Source: an uncultured Prevotella sp.
GTDB taxonomy: Bacteria > Bacteroidota > Bacteroidia > Bacteroidales > Bacteroidaceae
DNA length: 64,000 nucleotides
Reading direction: 5' to 3'
Assembly (NCBI GenBank): GCA_944320355.1
Contig: CALUHC010000017.1
Coordinates: forward strand, 62,001-126,000
The notes beneath the pieces were generated by a model that saw nothing but the letters and a program-made list of their open reading frames with translations, searched no databases and had not been told where the DNA came from. Positions 39,818-47,695 of the stretch are shown here, piece by piece (position 1 is the stretch's first letter; each line of letters begins with the position of its first letter). Made by a program: the position numbers and the translations under genes.

Positions 39818-40027
39818 ATGAATGTCCGCAAGTTGCCAACTCAAAGCGCACTTGTCCCCTCCTTTTCCAAAGGAGGGGCGGGGGTGGTTTGTAGAACACT
39901 GACATAACCAATAACAAAACGTATTGTATATCTGTTTATTTGACAAACCACCCCTGCCCCTCCTTTGGAAAAGGAGGGGACAAGTGAAACGCCTTTCAAA
40001 CGAGTTTGGCAACATACGGATGTGCAT
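39818..40027 (-). mobile_element. MITE-like inverted-repeat element, copy 1 (210 bp)
   Basis: Terminal inverted repeats ATGAATGTCCG (39818) and CGGATGTGCAT (to 40027) enclose long imperfect arms of about 85 bp, each with the inner palindrome CCCCTCCTTTtCCAAAGGAGGGG split by the sequence CTTGT...GTGGTTTGT. The central 50 bp match the core of the element at 51835, read in the opposite direction. It carries no coding capacity. It lies in the gap between DUF5107 and the sugar porter, where nothing else is seen. Confidence 0.7.
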
Positions 40028-40203
40028 TTTTGTTTTTATTATTCATCGTTACATCGCTCCTTGCCATTGCACCCGAGCCACAGGCATCCTTCAAACCATT
40101 GCGGCCGGGGAAGGCAATGCCGCAAGAAACTTTACCATTGTCCGCTAACTACCAAGCAAAACGCAGTGAAGCGATAACTCCTTATGACTCCATTTCACTC
40201 CCT

Positions 40204-41595
40204 CTACTCTTTGTCCACCATCTCCTTCTCCAGCTCTTCGAGCGACTTGCCCTTGGTCTCTGGCAGGCGGAAGGCGAAGAACAGCAGGCCGAAGAGGCAC
40301 ACTGCGGAGTAGATCCAGAACGTGCCGTAGCTGCCGAGGGCTGTATTGAGCAACGGGAAGGTATAGGTGAGAGTGGAAGAGCCGACCCACAGGGCGAAGG
40401 TGCAGGTGGCAACGGCCACGGCACGAACGCGATTGGGGAACAGCTCGGATATGAGCACCCACGTGCAGGGGCCGAGCGTCATGGCGTAGCAGGCTATGGC
40501 GAGCACCACGAGCACTATCATGAAGAAGCCGGTGACGTGGAAATAGTAGCAAACACCGAGTATAAGATATATGGCGCAAAGCCCACCGGCGCCGAGAAGC
40601 ATGAGGGCGCGGCGACCGAGACGGTCGACAGTAAAAATGGCAACGACGGTGAACACCACGTTGGCCACGCCGGTCACCACGATATTGAAGAGCACGTCGC
40701 CTATCTCATAGCCCGCCGACTGGAAGATTTCCTGCGCGTAGTTGAAGATGACATTGGTGCCGCACCACTGCTGGAACACGGCAATGACCACGCCGAGCAG
40801 CAGCACGCGGCGGAACGGACGGCCGAAGAGCATACCCAGCCCGCCCTGCTCCGTGGCGGCGGCATTGGCCTGCTTCACGGCGGCCAGCTCGCTTCCGGCA
40901 TACTCAGCCCCGCCTATCCGAGTCAGGATGGTGCGGGCCTCGCCGTCCTTTCCCCTCAAAGCGAGCCACCGCGGACTCTCGGGAATGAAGAAAGCCAGCA
41001 CGAGGAAGAGTGCCGAAGGCACGGCTGCGGCCCAGAACATCCACCGCCACGCCATCTGGCCGTTCCACGACGCGGCAATGGCGGCAGCCGAGCTGCCCGC
41101 CGGTATGGGGTCGGCAATGAGCCAGTTGGTAATCTGCGCCCCGAGGATGCCGAGCACGATGGTCATCTGGTTGAGCGACACGAGCTTGCCGCGCACACGC
41201 GTAGGCGCCACCTCGGCTATGTACATGGGCGACAGGCCGGAGGCCACGCCGATGCCTATGCCGCCGAAGAAGCGGGCAACAAGAAAGGAATGGAACTCGG
41301 AGAAGGCTCCCGTGGCCACCGACGAGAGCAGGAAGATGAGCGCCGAGACCACCAGCAGGCGGCGACGGCCTATGCGGTCGGCCAGCCAGCCGCACAGCAT
41401 CGCGCCAATCATGCAGCCCACCAGGGCTATGGTCATGGCCAATCCCTGTGCCGAAGGCGAGTCGGCTATGCCGAAATAAAGTTCATAGAAGGGCTTCGCC
41501 CCGCCGATTACCACCCAGTCGTAGCCAAAGAGCAGACCGCCCAAGGCCGACACAAGGCAGATGAAATAGACGAATGTCTTGTTGTAATCACCCAT
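40204..41595 (-). CDS. Sugar porter (MFS) transporter
   Basis: A 463-residue permease with 12 membrane segments. Sugar-porter motifs are all present: GLLFGYDWVVIGG, DRIGRRR in loop 2-3, PESPRWL after helix 6, QQWCGTN in helix 7, and PETKGKSLEELE at the C-terminus. It would move a monosaccharide, perhaps galactose given the neighbouring GH35, across the inner membrane by proton symport. ATG at 41595 (MGDYNKTF) is preferred to 41604. It is divergent from the AraC regulator. Confidence 0.93.
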   Translation of the reverse strand: MGDYNKTFVYFICLVSALGGLLFGYDWVVIGGAKPFYELYFGIADSPSAQGLAMTIALVGCMIGAMLCGWLADRIGRRRLLVVSALIFLLSSVATGAFSEFHSFLVARFFGGIGIGVASGLSPMYIAEVAPTRVRGKLVSLNQMTIVLGILGAQITNWLIADPIPAGSSAAAIAASWNGQMAWRWMFWAAAVPSALFLVLAFFIPESPRWLALRGKDGEARTILTRIGGAEYAGSELAAVKQANAAATEQGGLGMLFGRPFRRVLLLGVVIAVFQQWCGTNVIFNYAQEIFQSAGYEIGDVLFNIVVTGVANVVFTVVAIFTVDRLGRRALMLLGAGGLCAIYLILGVCYYFHVTGFFMIVLVVLAIACYAMTLGPCTWVLISELFPNRVRAVAVATCTFALWVGSSTLTYTFPLLNTALGSYGTFWIYSAVCLFGLLFFAFRLPETKGKSLEELEKEMVDKE

Positions 41596-41685
41596 AATTA
41601 GCAATGTAATATTAGTTGTTTTTAGTTATTGTTATGTCTTAGTGGCAAGCCACCTTCACGTTACAGGCCTACGACCCAGCGCAGC

Positions 41686-41735
41686 CCGAGTGCAGCTTTG
41701 CTTCTGCAAAGATAGGCATTATGCCCGTTACCAAA
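41686..41735 (-). promoter_or_regulatory. Promoter-leader block, copy D
   Basis: Minus strand: TTTG (41732-41735), 17 bp, TATCTTTG (41707-41714), then GCAGAAGCAAAGCTGCACTC and GG. It is the most diverged copy in the -7 box but keeps the leader word almost intact. It points at the sugar porter gene with a leader of about 110 nt. Confidence 0.65.
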
Positions 41736-41834
41736 AATAGAAAAAGATTGTTTTAAGATGGACAATCTTACTGTCCGTGATGCCGCAACGGGCATACCAG
41801 AACGCCACTAAGGCCATAGCGCAATGTCAGGCGT

Positions 41835-41958
41835 GCCGAACCGCATTGCGAAACGTGCCGCTTTGCCTCCTAAAACGTGCCGTTTCATCGCCCAAAACGG
41901 CACGTTTCGCAAGTCAAAACCACCCATTTTGCAACCCACTGAATATCAACACATTGCG
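41835..41958 (-). repeat. Head-plus-palindrome-array repeat, copy 6
   Basis: Minus strand: head GCAAT-GTGT-TGATATTCA-GTGG-GTTGC, where the outer arm pair is GCAA/TTGC instead of GTAA/TTAC. The first tail unit is degenerate (AAAATGGGTGGTTTT); three AAACG-type units follow and the element ends CGGTTCGGC as in copy 5. It lies in the divergent gap between the porter and AraC genes. Confidence 0.78.
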
Positions 41959-42029
41959 CGGAATGGCAGAAAGCACGGAAAGGGATGGGGCAGAGAAGGG
42001 TGGCAAAGGTGCTTTTTGCACAAAACAAT

Positions 42030-42060
42030 TTTGCCGAATCACGGAAAAACACTAACTTAG
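42030..42060 (+). promoter_or_regulatory. Promoter of the AraC gene
   Basis: TTTG (42030-42033), exactly 19 bp, TAACTTAG (42053-42060), about 20 bp before the ATG at 42082. Confidence 0.65.
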
Positions 42061-42081
42061 CGCCGGATAAGCAAATAGCGA

Positions 42082-42963
42082 ATGAGACAGAAAGACGGAT
42101 TCAGCGGCGAGCGGATGATAGTGCTGCCGCAGATGGCTATCGACCTGGAGCGCACCGACCCGCTGGCATCCAGCCTCTACATCACCGACATAGGCTACTA
42201 CCCAAAGGCAGTGGGCCACTACCGCGAGCGCACCGAACCGATAGCGCAGCACGTGCTCATATACTGCGTGGAGGGTGCGGGATGGTACAGAGTGGACGGA
42301 GAGGAGCACCGGGTGGAGGCCGACCAGTACTTCATACTGCCCGCCGGGCGGCCTCACATATATGCCTCGGACGACCGCCGGCCGTGGACCATCTACTGGG
42401 TTCACTTCATGGGGGAGCACGCCGGGGTATATGCCGAGGGCGCGCTCCTGCCCCACGACGTGAAGCCCGGCATCACATCGCGCATCAGCGAGCGCGGACA
42501 GCTCTTCGAAGAGATATTCGCCACGCTGAGCGACGGCTACGGACGGGAAAACCTGCGCTACGCCTCGTCGCTGCTGCACCACTACCTCGCCTCGATGAGA
42601 TACATCACCCTGTTCCGCAACACAGACCCCAAGACAAGGGCAACCGACGTGGTGAGCGCGGCGATACACTTCATGAAAGAGAACGCCGAGAAGCGGCTCA
42701 CGCTCCGCGACATGGCCGACTACACCGGATTCTCGCCCACCCACTTCTCAACTCTGTTCAAACGGCACACCGGCCACAGCCCCGTGAGCTACTTCAATAT
42801 GCTTAAAATAGAGCTGGCCTGCCGCCTGCTGGCCTCCACCGACATGAAAATCAACCAGATATGCCACAAGGTAGGCATCGACGACTGCTACTACTTCTCG
42901 CGCCTCTTCAACAAAACCATGGGCATATCACCAAAGAAATACAGGGAAGACAGGAGGGGGTGA
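42082..42963 (+). CDS. AraC-family transcriptional regulator
   Basis: A 293-residue regulator with an N-terminal cupin-type sensor (EGAGWYRVDGEEHRVEADQYFILPAGRPH, typical of AraC sugar-binding jelly rolls) and a C-terminal pair of helix-turn-helix motifs (LTLRDMADYTGFSPTHFSTLFK and KINQICHKVGIDDCYYFSRLFNKTMG). It is divergent from the sugar porter gene and probably controls the porter, DUF5107, GH35 and GH2 genes in response to a sugar. Confidence 0.93.
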   Translation: MRQKDGFSGERMIVLPQMAIDLERTDPLASSLYITDIGYYPKAVGHYRERTEPIAQHVLIYCVEGAGWYRVDGEEHRVEADQYFILPAGRPHIYASDDRRPWTIYWVHFMGEHAGVYAEGALLPHDVKPGITSRISERGQLFEEIFATLSDGYGRENLRYASSLLHHYLASMRYITLFRNTDPKTRATDVVSAAIHFMKENAEKRLTLRDMADYTGFSPTHFSTLFKRHTGHSPVSYFNMLKIELACRLLASTDMKINQICHKVGIDDCYYFSRLFNKTMGISPKKYREDRRG

Positions 42964-43017
42964 GACGCCTGCCTGTCACACACAACCAACCGACTGCACG
43001 CATTTCATCCTAAAATA

Positions 43018-43049
43018 TTTGCAGTTATGGAATAAAAAATTTAACTTCG
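43018..43049 (+). promoter_or_regulatory. Promoter of the DpnI-like island
   Basis: TTTG (43018-43021), 20 bp, TAACTTCG (43042-43049). It lies about 50 bp before the ATG, in noticeably AT-rich DNA that begins just after the AraC gene. Confidence 0.5.
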
Positions 43050-43099
43050 CACGGTACAATTTAAATGGACATAAATAATAGAAAAAGCCTATATACAGC

Positions 43100-43876
43100 A
43101 TGGACCTGTATTTGAATAATCAGTTATCACATCATTATAAAAATCATTCACAAATAATACGTATTGTTACAGAAGACTGGATGACGCGAAATATGTTTTG
43201 CCCAATATGCGGAGCAAACGTATTATATCATTATAAAGCGAACAAACCTGTGGCTGATTTCTTCTGCAAATCATGCAATTCTGATTTTGAGCTTAAGAGC
43301 CATGAATCGAAAAGAGGCACAATAAAATCCAAAATACCCGATGTAGCTTTCCATACCATGATTGAAAGAATAACTTCTTTGAATAATCCAAACCTCTTCG
43401 TAATGACTTATACAGACTCCACTGTAAACAACTTGATATTCATCCCAAAGTTCTTCTTTACCCCTGACATGATAGAAAAGCGTCAGCCGTTAAAAGAGAC
43501 AGCGCGCAGAGCTGGTTGGATAGGCTGTAACATTGAAATTAACAGCATCCCTGACACAGGAAAGATATTCATCATCAAGGCTGGGCTGCAACAAGAAAGA
43601 GAGTCTGTTCTGCAACAATACAACAAGATATTATCTCTGCAGACACAAAAAATAGAAAAACGCGGATGGCTACTTGATGTGTTACAATGCATCGAAAAAC
43701 TCCCCTCCAGAAATTTTTGCATTGATGATATTTATGCATTTGAGCCATCACTGAAAATAAAACATCCCGAAAACAATTTCATCAGAGACAAAATACGGCA
43801 ACAACTACAATACTTACGAAACAAAGGATTTGTAGAGTTCGTTTCTCGCGGACATTATAAACTATTATTAAAATGA
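43100..43876 (+). CDS. DpnI-like methyl-directed restriction endonuclease
   Basis: A 258-residue protein that aligns by eye along its whole length with DpnI, which cuts GATC only when adenine is methylated. The PD-(D/E)XK catalytic residues fall at the same positions as in DpnI: Asp53 in PVADFF, Glu64 and Lys66 in FELKS. A zinc site is formed by CPIC (34-37) and CKSC (56-59). The segment TARRAGWIGCNI is also shared. The C-terminal winged-helix region (DKIRQQLQYLRNKGFVEF), which reads methylated DNA in DpnI, is complete. The gene is AT-rich against GC-rich neighbours, a sign of transfer. No adenine methylase is nearby, as expected for this class. Confidence 0.94.
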   Translation: MDLYLNNQLSHHYKNHSQIIRIVTEDWMTRNMFCPICGANVLYHYKANKPVADFFCKSCNSDFELKSHESKRGTIKSKIPDVAFHTMIERITSLNNPNLFVMTYTDSTVNNLIFIPKFFFTPDMIEKRQPLKETARRAGWIGCNIEINSIPDTGKIFIIKAGLQQERESVLQQYNKILSLQTQKIEKRGWLLDVLQCIEKLPSRNFCIDDIYAFEPSLKIKHPENNFIRDKIRQQLQYLRNKGFVEFVSRGHYKLLLK

Positions 43877-44097
43877 AGACTTTTATTTTTTACACAAGCG
43901 AAGGCTACACGGAAAACCCTGATTGCGGGGCTATTGACAACTGCCAATTATTAGGCGAAGCAAAAGGAGAGTCTGCCAAAGAGGCATTGGACAACCTACT
44001 GAAAGAAAACCCTTGGATTATAGAAAACGGATTTCATATTGGCAAAGGACTTATCACTGCACGTGAATTAGCCAATTCCTGCCGAGCCTTTTTGTAA
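43873..44097 (+). CDS. Small protein co-translated with the DpnI-like enzyme
   Basis: A 74-residue protein whose ATG overlaps the nuclease stop (ATGA), so the two are almost certainly made together. It opens with a beta-strand (MKTFIFYTSEG), then KGESAKEALDNLLKENPW, an amphipathic helix, and ends LANSCRAF. I do not recognise it with confidence. In pneumococcus the DpnI gene is followed by a small gene, dpnD, of unknown role; this one occupies the same place but similarity is not evident. A control or inhibitor role is speculative. Confidence 0.8.
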   Translation: MKTFIFYTSEGYTENPDCGAIDNCQLLGEAKGESAKEALDNLLKENPWIIENGFHIGKGLITARELANSCRAFL

Positions 44098-44233
44098 TGC
44101 ATAGCTCCCTAATGACAGCTTAGAGGATTATTCACAAAAGACATTCCACCTGAATATTCACGCGAACTGCCTTTCTGAAAAGCATATAGGAACTAAGTAG
44201 AACATTAGGGGCTACCGCTCTTCCCGTCACGCA

Positions 44234-45511
44234 TCAACCCCTTCGCACAATGTTCTCGCGCAGGAGGCGGCGCACTTCGCGCTTGCGGCGGAGGCGTTCG
44301 AGACGCTCGGTGACGTGCCGCTTGGACAACACTATCTGGTAACGATAGACCACACAGGCCAGTATGAAATAGACGGCAGCCTGAAACCACAAGGCGATAT
44401 ACTCAACACGGACCTCGGGGAGCATGGCCCCCATGGTGTTGACACGCACGTAGGCCCTTATGCCGAACGTGGACGGGAAGAGCCACGACACGCACTCCCA
44501 CCCCCATGGCATATTGCTCTGCGGCCACGACACGCCGGAAAGGAACAAGAGAGGCACCGAGGTGAACACCACGAGGAGCATGACGTTCTCGCGATAGCGC
44601 ACGAGGCACGACACCGTCATGCCGAAAAATATGCACGCGAGCACGTAGGGCAACATGACACCGAGCAACGCCGAGGGCGAGGCCAGCACCACAAAGTCGA
44701 ACAGCCGGGGCACAACCATGGACAGATAGGCCCCGAGCACTGCGTAAATGATGAAATAACACAATCCCTTGCCGAACACAATGCGGAACATTCCGCGGTA
44801 ACGGCGGCTGAAAGGAATGAGGTCGCTGTAACGGTTACGCTCGCGGGCGGTGCCTGCCGAGAGGCCTATGCCGAGCACGAGCGTCTGTTGCAGGATGAGC
44901 ATGAGCACCGCGGGCAGCACAAAAGAGCCGTAACCTCCCGACGGATTGTATATAGGCACGGCGGTGAAGGCCAGCGGAGAGGTGGTCAGCTCGTCCTCGC
45001 GGGCTGTCATGTTGCCTGCCAATGCCACCTGTATGTGGGCATTCATCTCCTGCGACACGGACATGGCGGTCTGGTACACAGCCTTGTAGTTGAGCATGAG
45101 GCTCATGTCACAGTATACACTGACAGCCGTGCGCTCCATGCGGTTGACACGGACGGAGAAATCGGGCGGCAGGTAATAGATGCCCCTGACGGCCTGACGG
45201 CCCATCAGCGAGCGCGCCTCGTCCATGTCATTGGCATGGCATAGCACTCTCACATCGGGCGAAGCGTCACAGCGGCGGATGAACTCACGGCTCAATGCGC
45301 TGCGCGAATCGTCGACCACCACCACGGGGACATCGCGCGCCACCTCGTTGTTGTATATCCACGAATATAGCAGCGGATAGAACAAAGGCACCAGGATGAA
45401 GAATATAAGCACGCCTTCGTCGCGCACGGTGTTCCTCATCTCCTCCACGCAAATATGGCAAATGTCGGCCACATCGCCCCTCATCTTGCTCAAAAGTCCG
45501 TTCTCTCTCAT
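44234..45511 (-). CDS. ABC-2 type exporter permease (YhhJ-like), second
   Basis: A 425-residue inner-membrane protein with one N-terminal helix (VLIFFILVPLFYPLLYSWIYN), a large extracytoplasmic domain (about residues 60-220) and five or so C-terminal helices including LLFLSGVSWPQSNMPWGWE, the usual ABC-2 layout. The last 40 residues are strongly basic. It follows the first permease after 4 bp. Together they would form the membrane part of a tripartite exporter with the HlyD and TolC proteins upstream. Confidence 0.88.
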   Translation of the reverse strand: MRENGLLSKMRGDVADICHICVEEMRNTVRDEGVLIFFILVPLFYPLLYSWIYNNEVARDVPVVVVDDSRSALSREFIRRCDASPDVRVLCHANDMDEARSLMGRQAVRGIYYLPPDFSVRVNRMERTAVSVYCDMSLMLNYKAVYQTAMSVSQEMNAHIQVALAGNMTAREDELTTSPLAFTAVPIYNPSGGYGSFVLPAVLMLILQQTLVLGIGLSAGTARERNRYSDLIPFSRRYRGMFRIVFGKGLCYFIIYAVLGAYLSMVVPRLFDFVVLASPSALLGVMLPYVLACIFFGMTVSCLVRYRENVMLLVVFTSVPLLFLSGVSWPQSNMPWGWECVSWLFPSTFGIRAYVRVNTMGAMLPEVRVEYIALWFQAAVYFILACVVYRYQIVLSKRHVTERLERLRRKREVRRLLRENIVRRG

Positions 45512-45515
45512 GGCG

Positions 45516-46694
45516 TCAGGGTATATATACGTAGGTGAGCATGGCGTTCTTTATCTTTCGGAGCACCATCAACGGCAACAAGGTAAAGCCAATGAGCGCA
45601 GCGATATGGAACCACGCGTCGAGCAGCCCGTAGCCGTTGAACACCGTGATCTGGTAAACCATGAAGTAGTGGCGCAGCGGAAAGAGCCACGACAACGCCT
45701 GCAATGGCGTGTCCATGTCTGGCACCGGGAAGGCCGAACCGGCCATGGAAAAGCTCAGCACAGCCCACAACGAGCACACGCTCATTGACATACGGAGCGA
45801 CGGCATAAGCCCGAAGGCGAATATTCCGAACCCCTGCGCCGAGAGAACAGCCAGCAGCCCGAGCATGGCTATGCGCAGCGTGCCGCCCGGATGGGGGAAA
45901 CCGAGCACGCCGAACACATAATACATATAGGCGTAAACAATGGCAAGAAACACCAGAGTCTGCGGAAGCATCTTGCCGGCGAGCGCCACCACGATGTCGT
46001 TGTCGGCCATGGCGAGCCACTGCCGCGAGCGGTCAAACTTCAGCTCGGTGCCTATCGAGTAGGCCGTTATGAGAAAGATGAACAGCATTATGACACCGGG
46101 CACGAAGGCGGTGCTGAGGTATATGTTGTAGCTCGACCACGGATTGGAAATCTGGTGGAGGTCTATCGCGATGGGCTGGAGGAATGTCTGTATCTGCTCC
46201 GGCGTCAACCCCCTGGCCGAAAGCGCGGCCATGCCCACCGAGGCAGAGCCGAGCGTGGAGATAGTGGTGAGGTCGCGGTAGAGCAAAGTGCCTGCCGCAA
46301 GGTGAGCCATGCTGTAATAAAAGGATATTCCAGGGCGGCGCGAGGCCAACAATTTGTCGGTGGTTCCACGCGGGATGTACAGGAAAGCGTATATCTCGCC
46401 GCGCTGCACGGCACGGCGAGCCGCGCCAACCGTGGGATAATGAGCCACAACCCGGCTCGTCTGGAAGGCATCGAGGCGGCGCACAAGTTGCCGCGAAGTA
46501 GCCGTATTGTCCTGATCCACCACACCGACAGGCATATCGACAGGCTGCCCTTCATGCATCATCGACGTGAAGAGAAACATCGCCAGCACGGGGAAGACCA
46601 CCATGCAGAACCAATAAATGGGAGTTCTGCCCAAGATGTAGCACTCGCGCCGCGCTATGCGAGCCACATTGACAATATTCGCTTTAAGCCACAC
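45516..46694 (-). CDS. ABC-2 type exporter permease (YhhJ-like), first
   Basis: A 392-residue permease of the same type as its neighbour: an N-terminal helix (PIYWFCMVVFPVLAMFLF), a long periplasmic domain, and C-terminal helices with SFSMAGSAFPVPDMDTPLQALSWLFPLRHYF, typical of ABC-2 exporters. The start is a GTG at 46694; no ATG lies before the first helix. It begins 9 bp after the HlyD gene ends. No ATP-binding subunit is encoded in this operon. Confidence 0.88.
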   Translation of the reverse strand: MWLKANIVNVARIARRECYILGRTPIYWFCMVVFPVLAMFLFTSMMHEGQPVDMPVGVVDQDNTATSRQLVRRLDAFQTSRVVAHYPTVGAARRAVQRGEIYAFLYIPRGTTDKLLASRRPGISFYYSMAHLAAGTLLYRDLTTISTLGSASVGMAALSARGLTPEQIQTFLQPIAIDLHQISNPWSSYNIYLSTAFVPGVIMLFIFLITAYSIGTELKFDRSRQWLAMADNDIVVALAGKMLPQTLVFLAIVYAYMYYVFGVLGFPHPGGTLRIAMLGLLAVLSAQGFGIFAFGLMPSLRMSMSVCSLWAVLSFSMAGSAFPVPDMDTPLQALSWLFPLRHYFMVYQITVFNGYGLLDAWFHIAALIGFTLLPLMVLRKIKNAMLTYVYIP

Positions 46695-46703
46695 GTAAGT
46701 ATG

Positions 46704-47693
46704 TTATTTCTCCTTTATCACCAGCGACATACCCGGACGGAGACCCTCCAAGCGGTCAACGGGCCGGGCCTTGACCTCGAACGTCTTCAAGTCGAACTGC
46801 CCGTTGGCCTTCGTTGCGCGCCATACGGCATAGCTGCCCTCGTCCTTCATGTAGTACACTTTCATGCGGATGGTCTTGCCGAACGCCGGCACAAAGGCAT
46901 CGAAAGTGGAGCCGACGGCAAGTCCGCCGAGCTGGTCCTCGCGCACGTTGAACGTTCCCCAAATGTCGTCCATGACCGAAACGGACATTATCGGCGAACC
47001 GGTGCCGACGAGTTCGCCCACCTTCGGGTAGACCTCGCTCACCTCACCGTCCATCTGCGCCACCTGCACAGTCTCACTGACATACGAGTTCACCTCGGCC
47101 ACAGCGCCCTTGGCGCGGTTCACCTGCGCCGCGGCGGCCATCTTTTCCTCGCGCCGCGAGCCGTTCTTGGCCATGTCATACTGGCTGCGGGCGGCCTCGG
47201 CCTGCGCTTGCATTGCCTTGTAGTTGGCGTAAGCCTCGTCGCGTTTCTGCTCCGTCATCACCCCTTCGTCGAACAGACGCTGCACACGCTCATACGACTT
47301 ACGGGCAATCTCAAGCCCCGCCTCGGCCTGCTTCATCACCTGATATGCGCCGCGCACCTGCTCGGCGCGCGCCCCACGGCGTGCCATCTCGTCCATTGCG
47401 GCGGCGGCATCCTCCGCACTCCTGGCCTGAGTCATCTTGGCCTGCACGTCAGGTGCGTCTATAATGGCCAGAGTGTCGCCCTTGCGCACATGGTCACCCT
47501 CCGTCACCCGCAGTTCGAGAATGCGCCCGGGCACCTTGCTCGACACCCGATACTCCGTCACTTCCACCTGTCCCTGTATCAGCTCCGGCTCGCGGCCGAG
47601 GGCAAAATAGCCCACAAGGGCTACCACCGCCACGGCCACTGCAAAGCCGGCTACGGAGAGCAGGATATTCTTATGCTGTGATTTTGCTGACAT
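46704..47693 (-). CDS. HlyD-family periplasmic adaptor (membrane fusion protein)
   Basis: A 329-residue adaptor with an N-terminal membrane anchor (LLSVAGFAVAVAVVALVGYFAL), a lipoyl-like half motif (VSSKVPGRILELRVTEGDHVRKGDTLAIID), a long coiled-coil hairpin (about residues 80-205, rich in Ala, Glu and Lys), and a closing beta-barrel domain. It links the inner-membrane permeases to the TolC channel, whose gene lies 2 bp upstream. Confidence 0.92.
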   Translation of the reverse strand: MSAKSQHKNILLSVAGFAVAVAVVALVGYFALGREPELIQGQVEVTEYRVSSKVPGRILELRVTEGDHVRKGDTLAIIDAPDVQAKMTQARSAEDAAAAMDEMARRGARAEQVRGAYQVMKQAEAGLEIARKSYERVQRLFDEGVMTEQKRDEAYANYKAMQAQAEAARSQYDMAKNGSRREEKMAAAAQVNRAKGAVAEVNSYVSETVQVAQMDGEVSEVYPKVGELVGTGSPIMSVSVMDDIWGTFNVREDQLGGLAVGSTFDAFVPAFGKTIRMKVYYMKDEGSYAVWRATKANGQFDLKTFEVKARPVDRLEGLRPGMSLVIKEK

Positions 47694-47695
47694 GA

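Noticed and set aside
43873-44097. Calling the small gene a Dam-type methylase or a confirmed DpnD
   Set aside because: At 74 residues it is too short for a methylase and has no SAM motif; positional similarity to dpnD is noted but sequence similarity is not clear.
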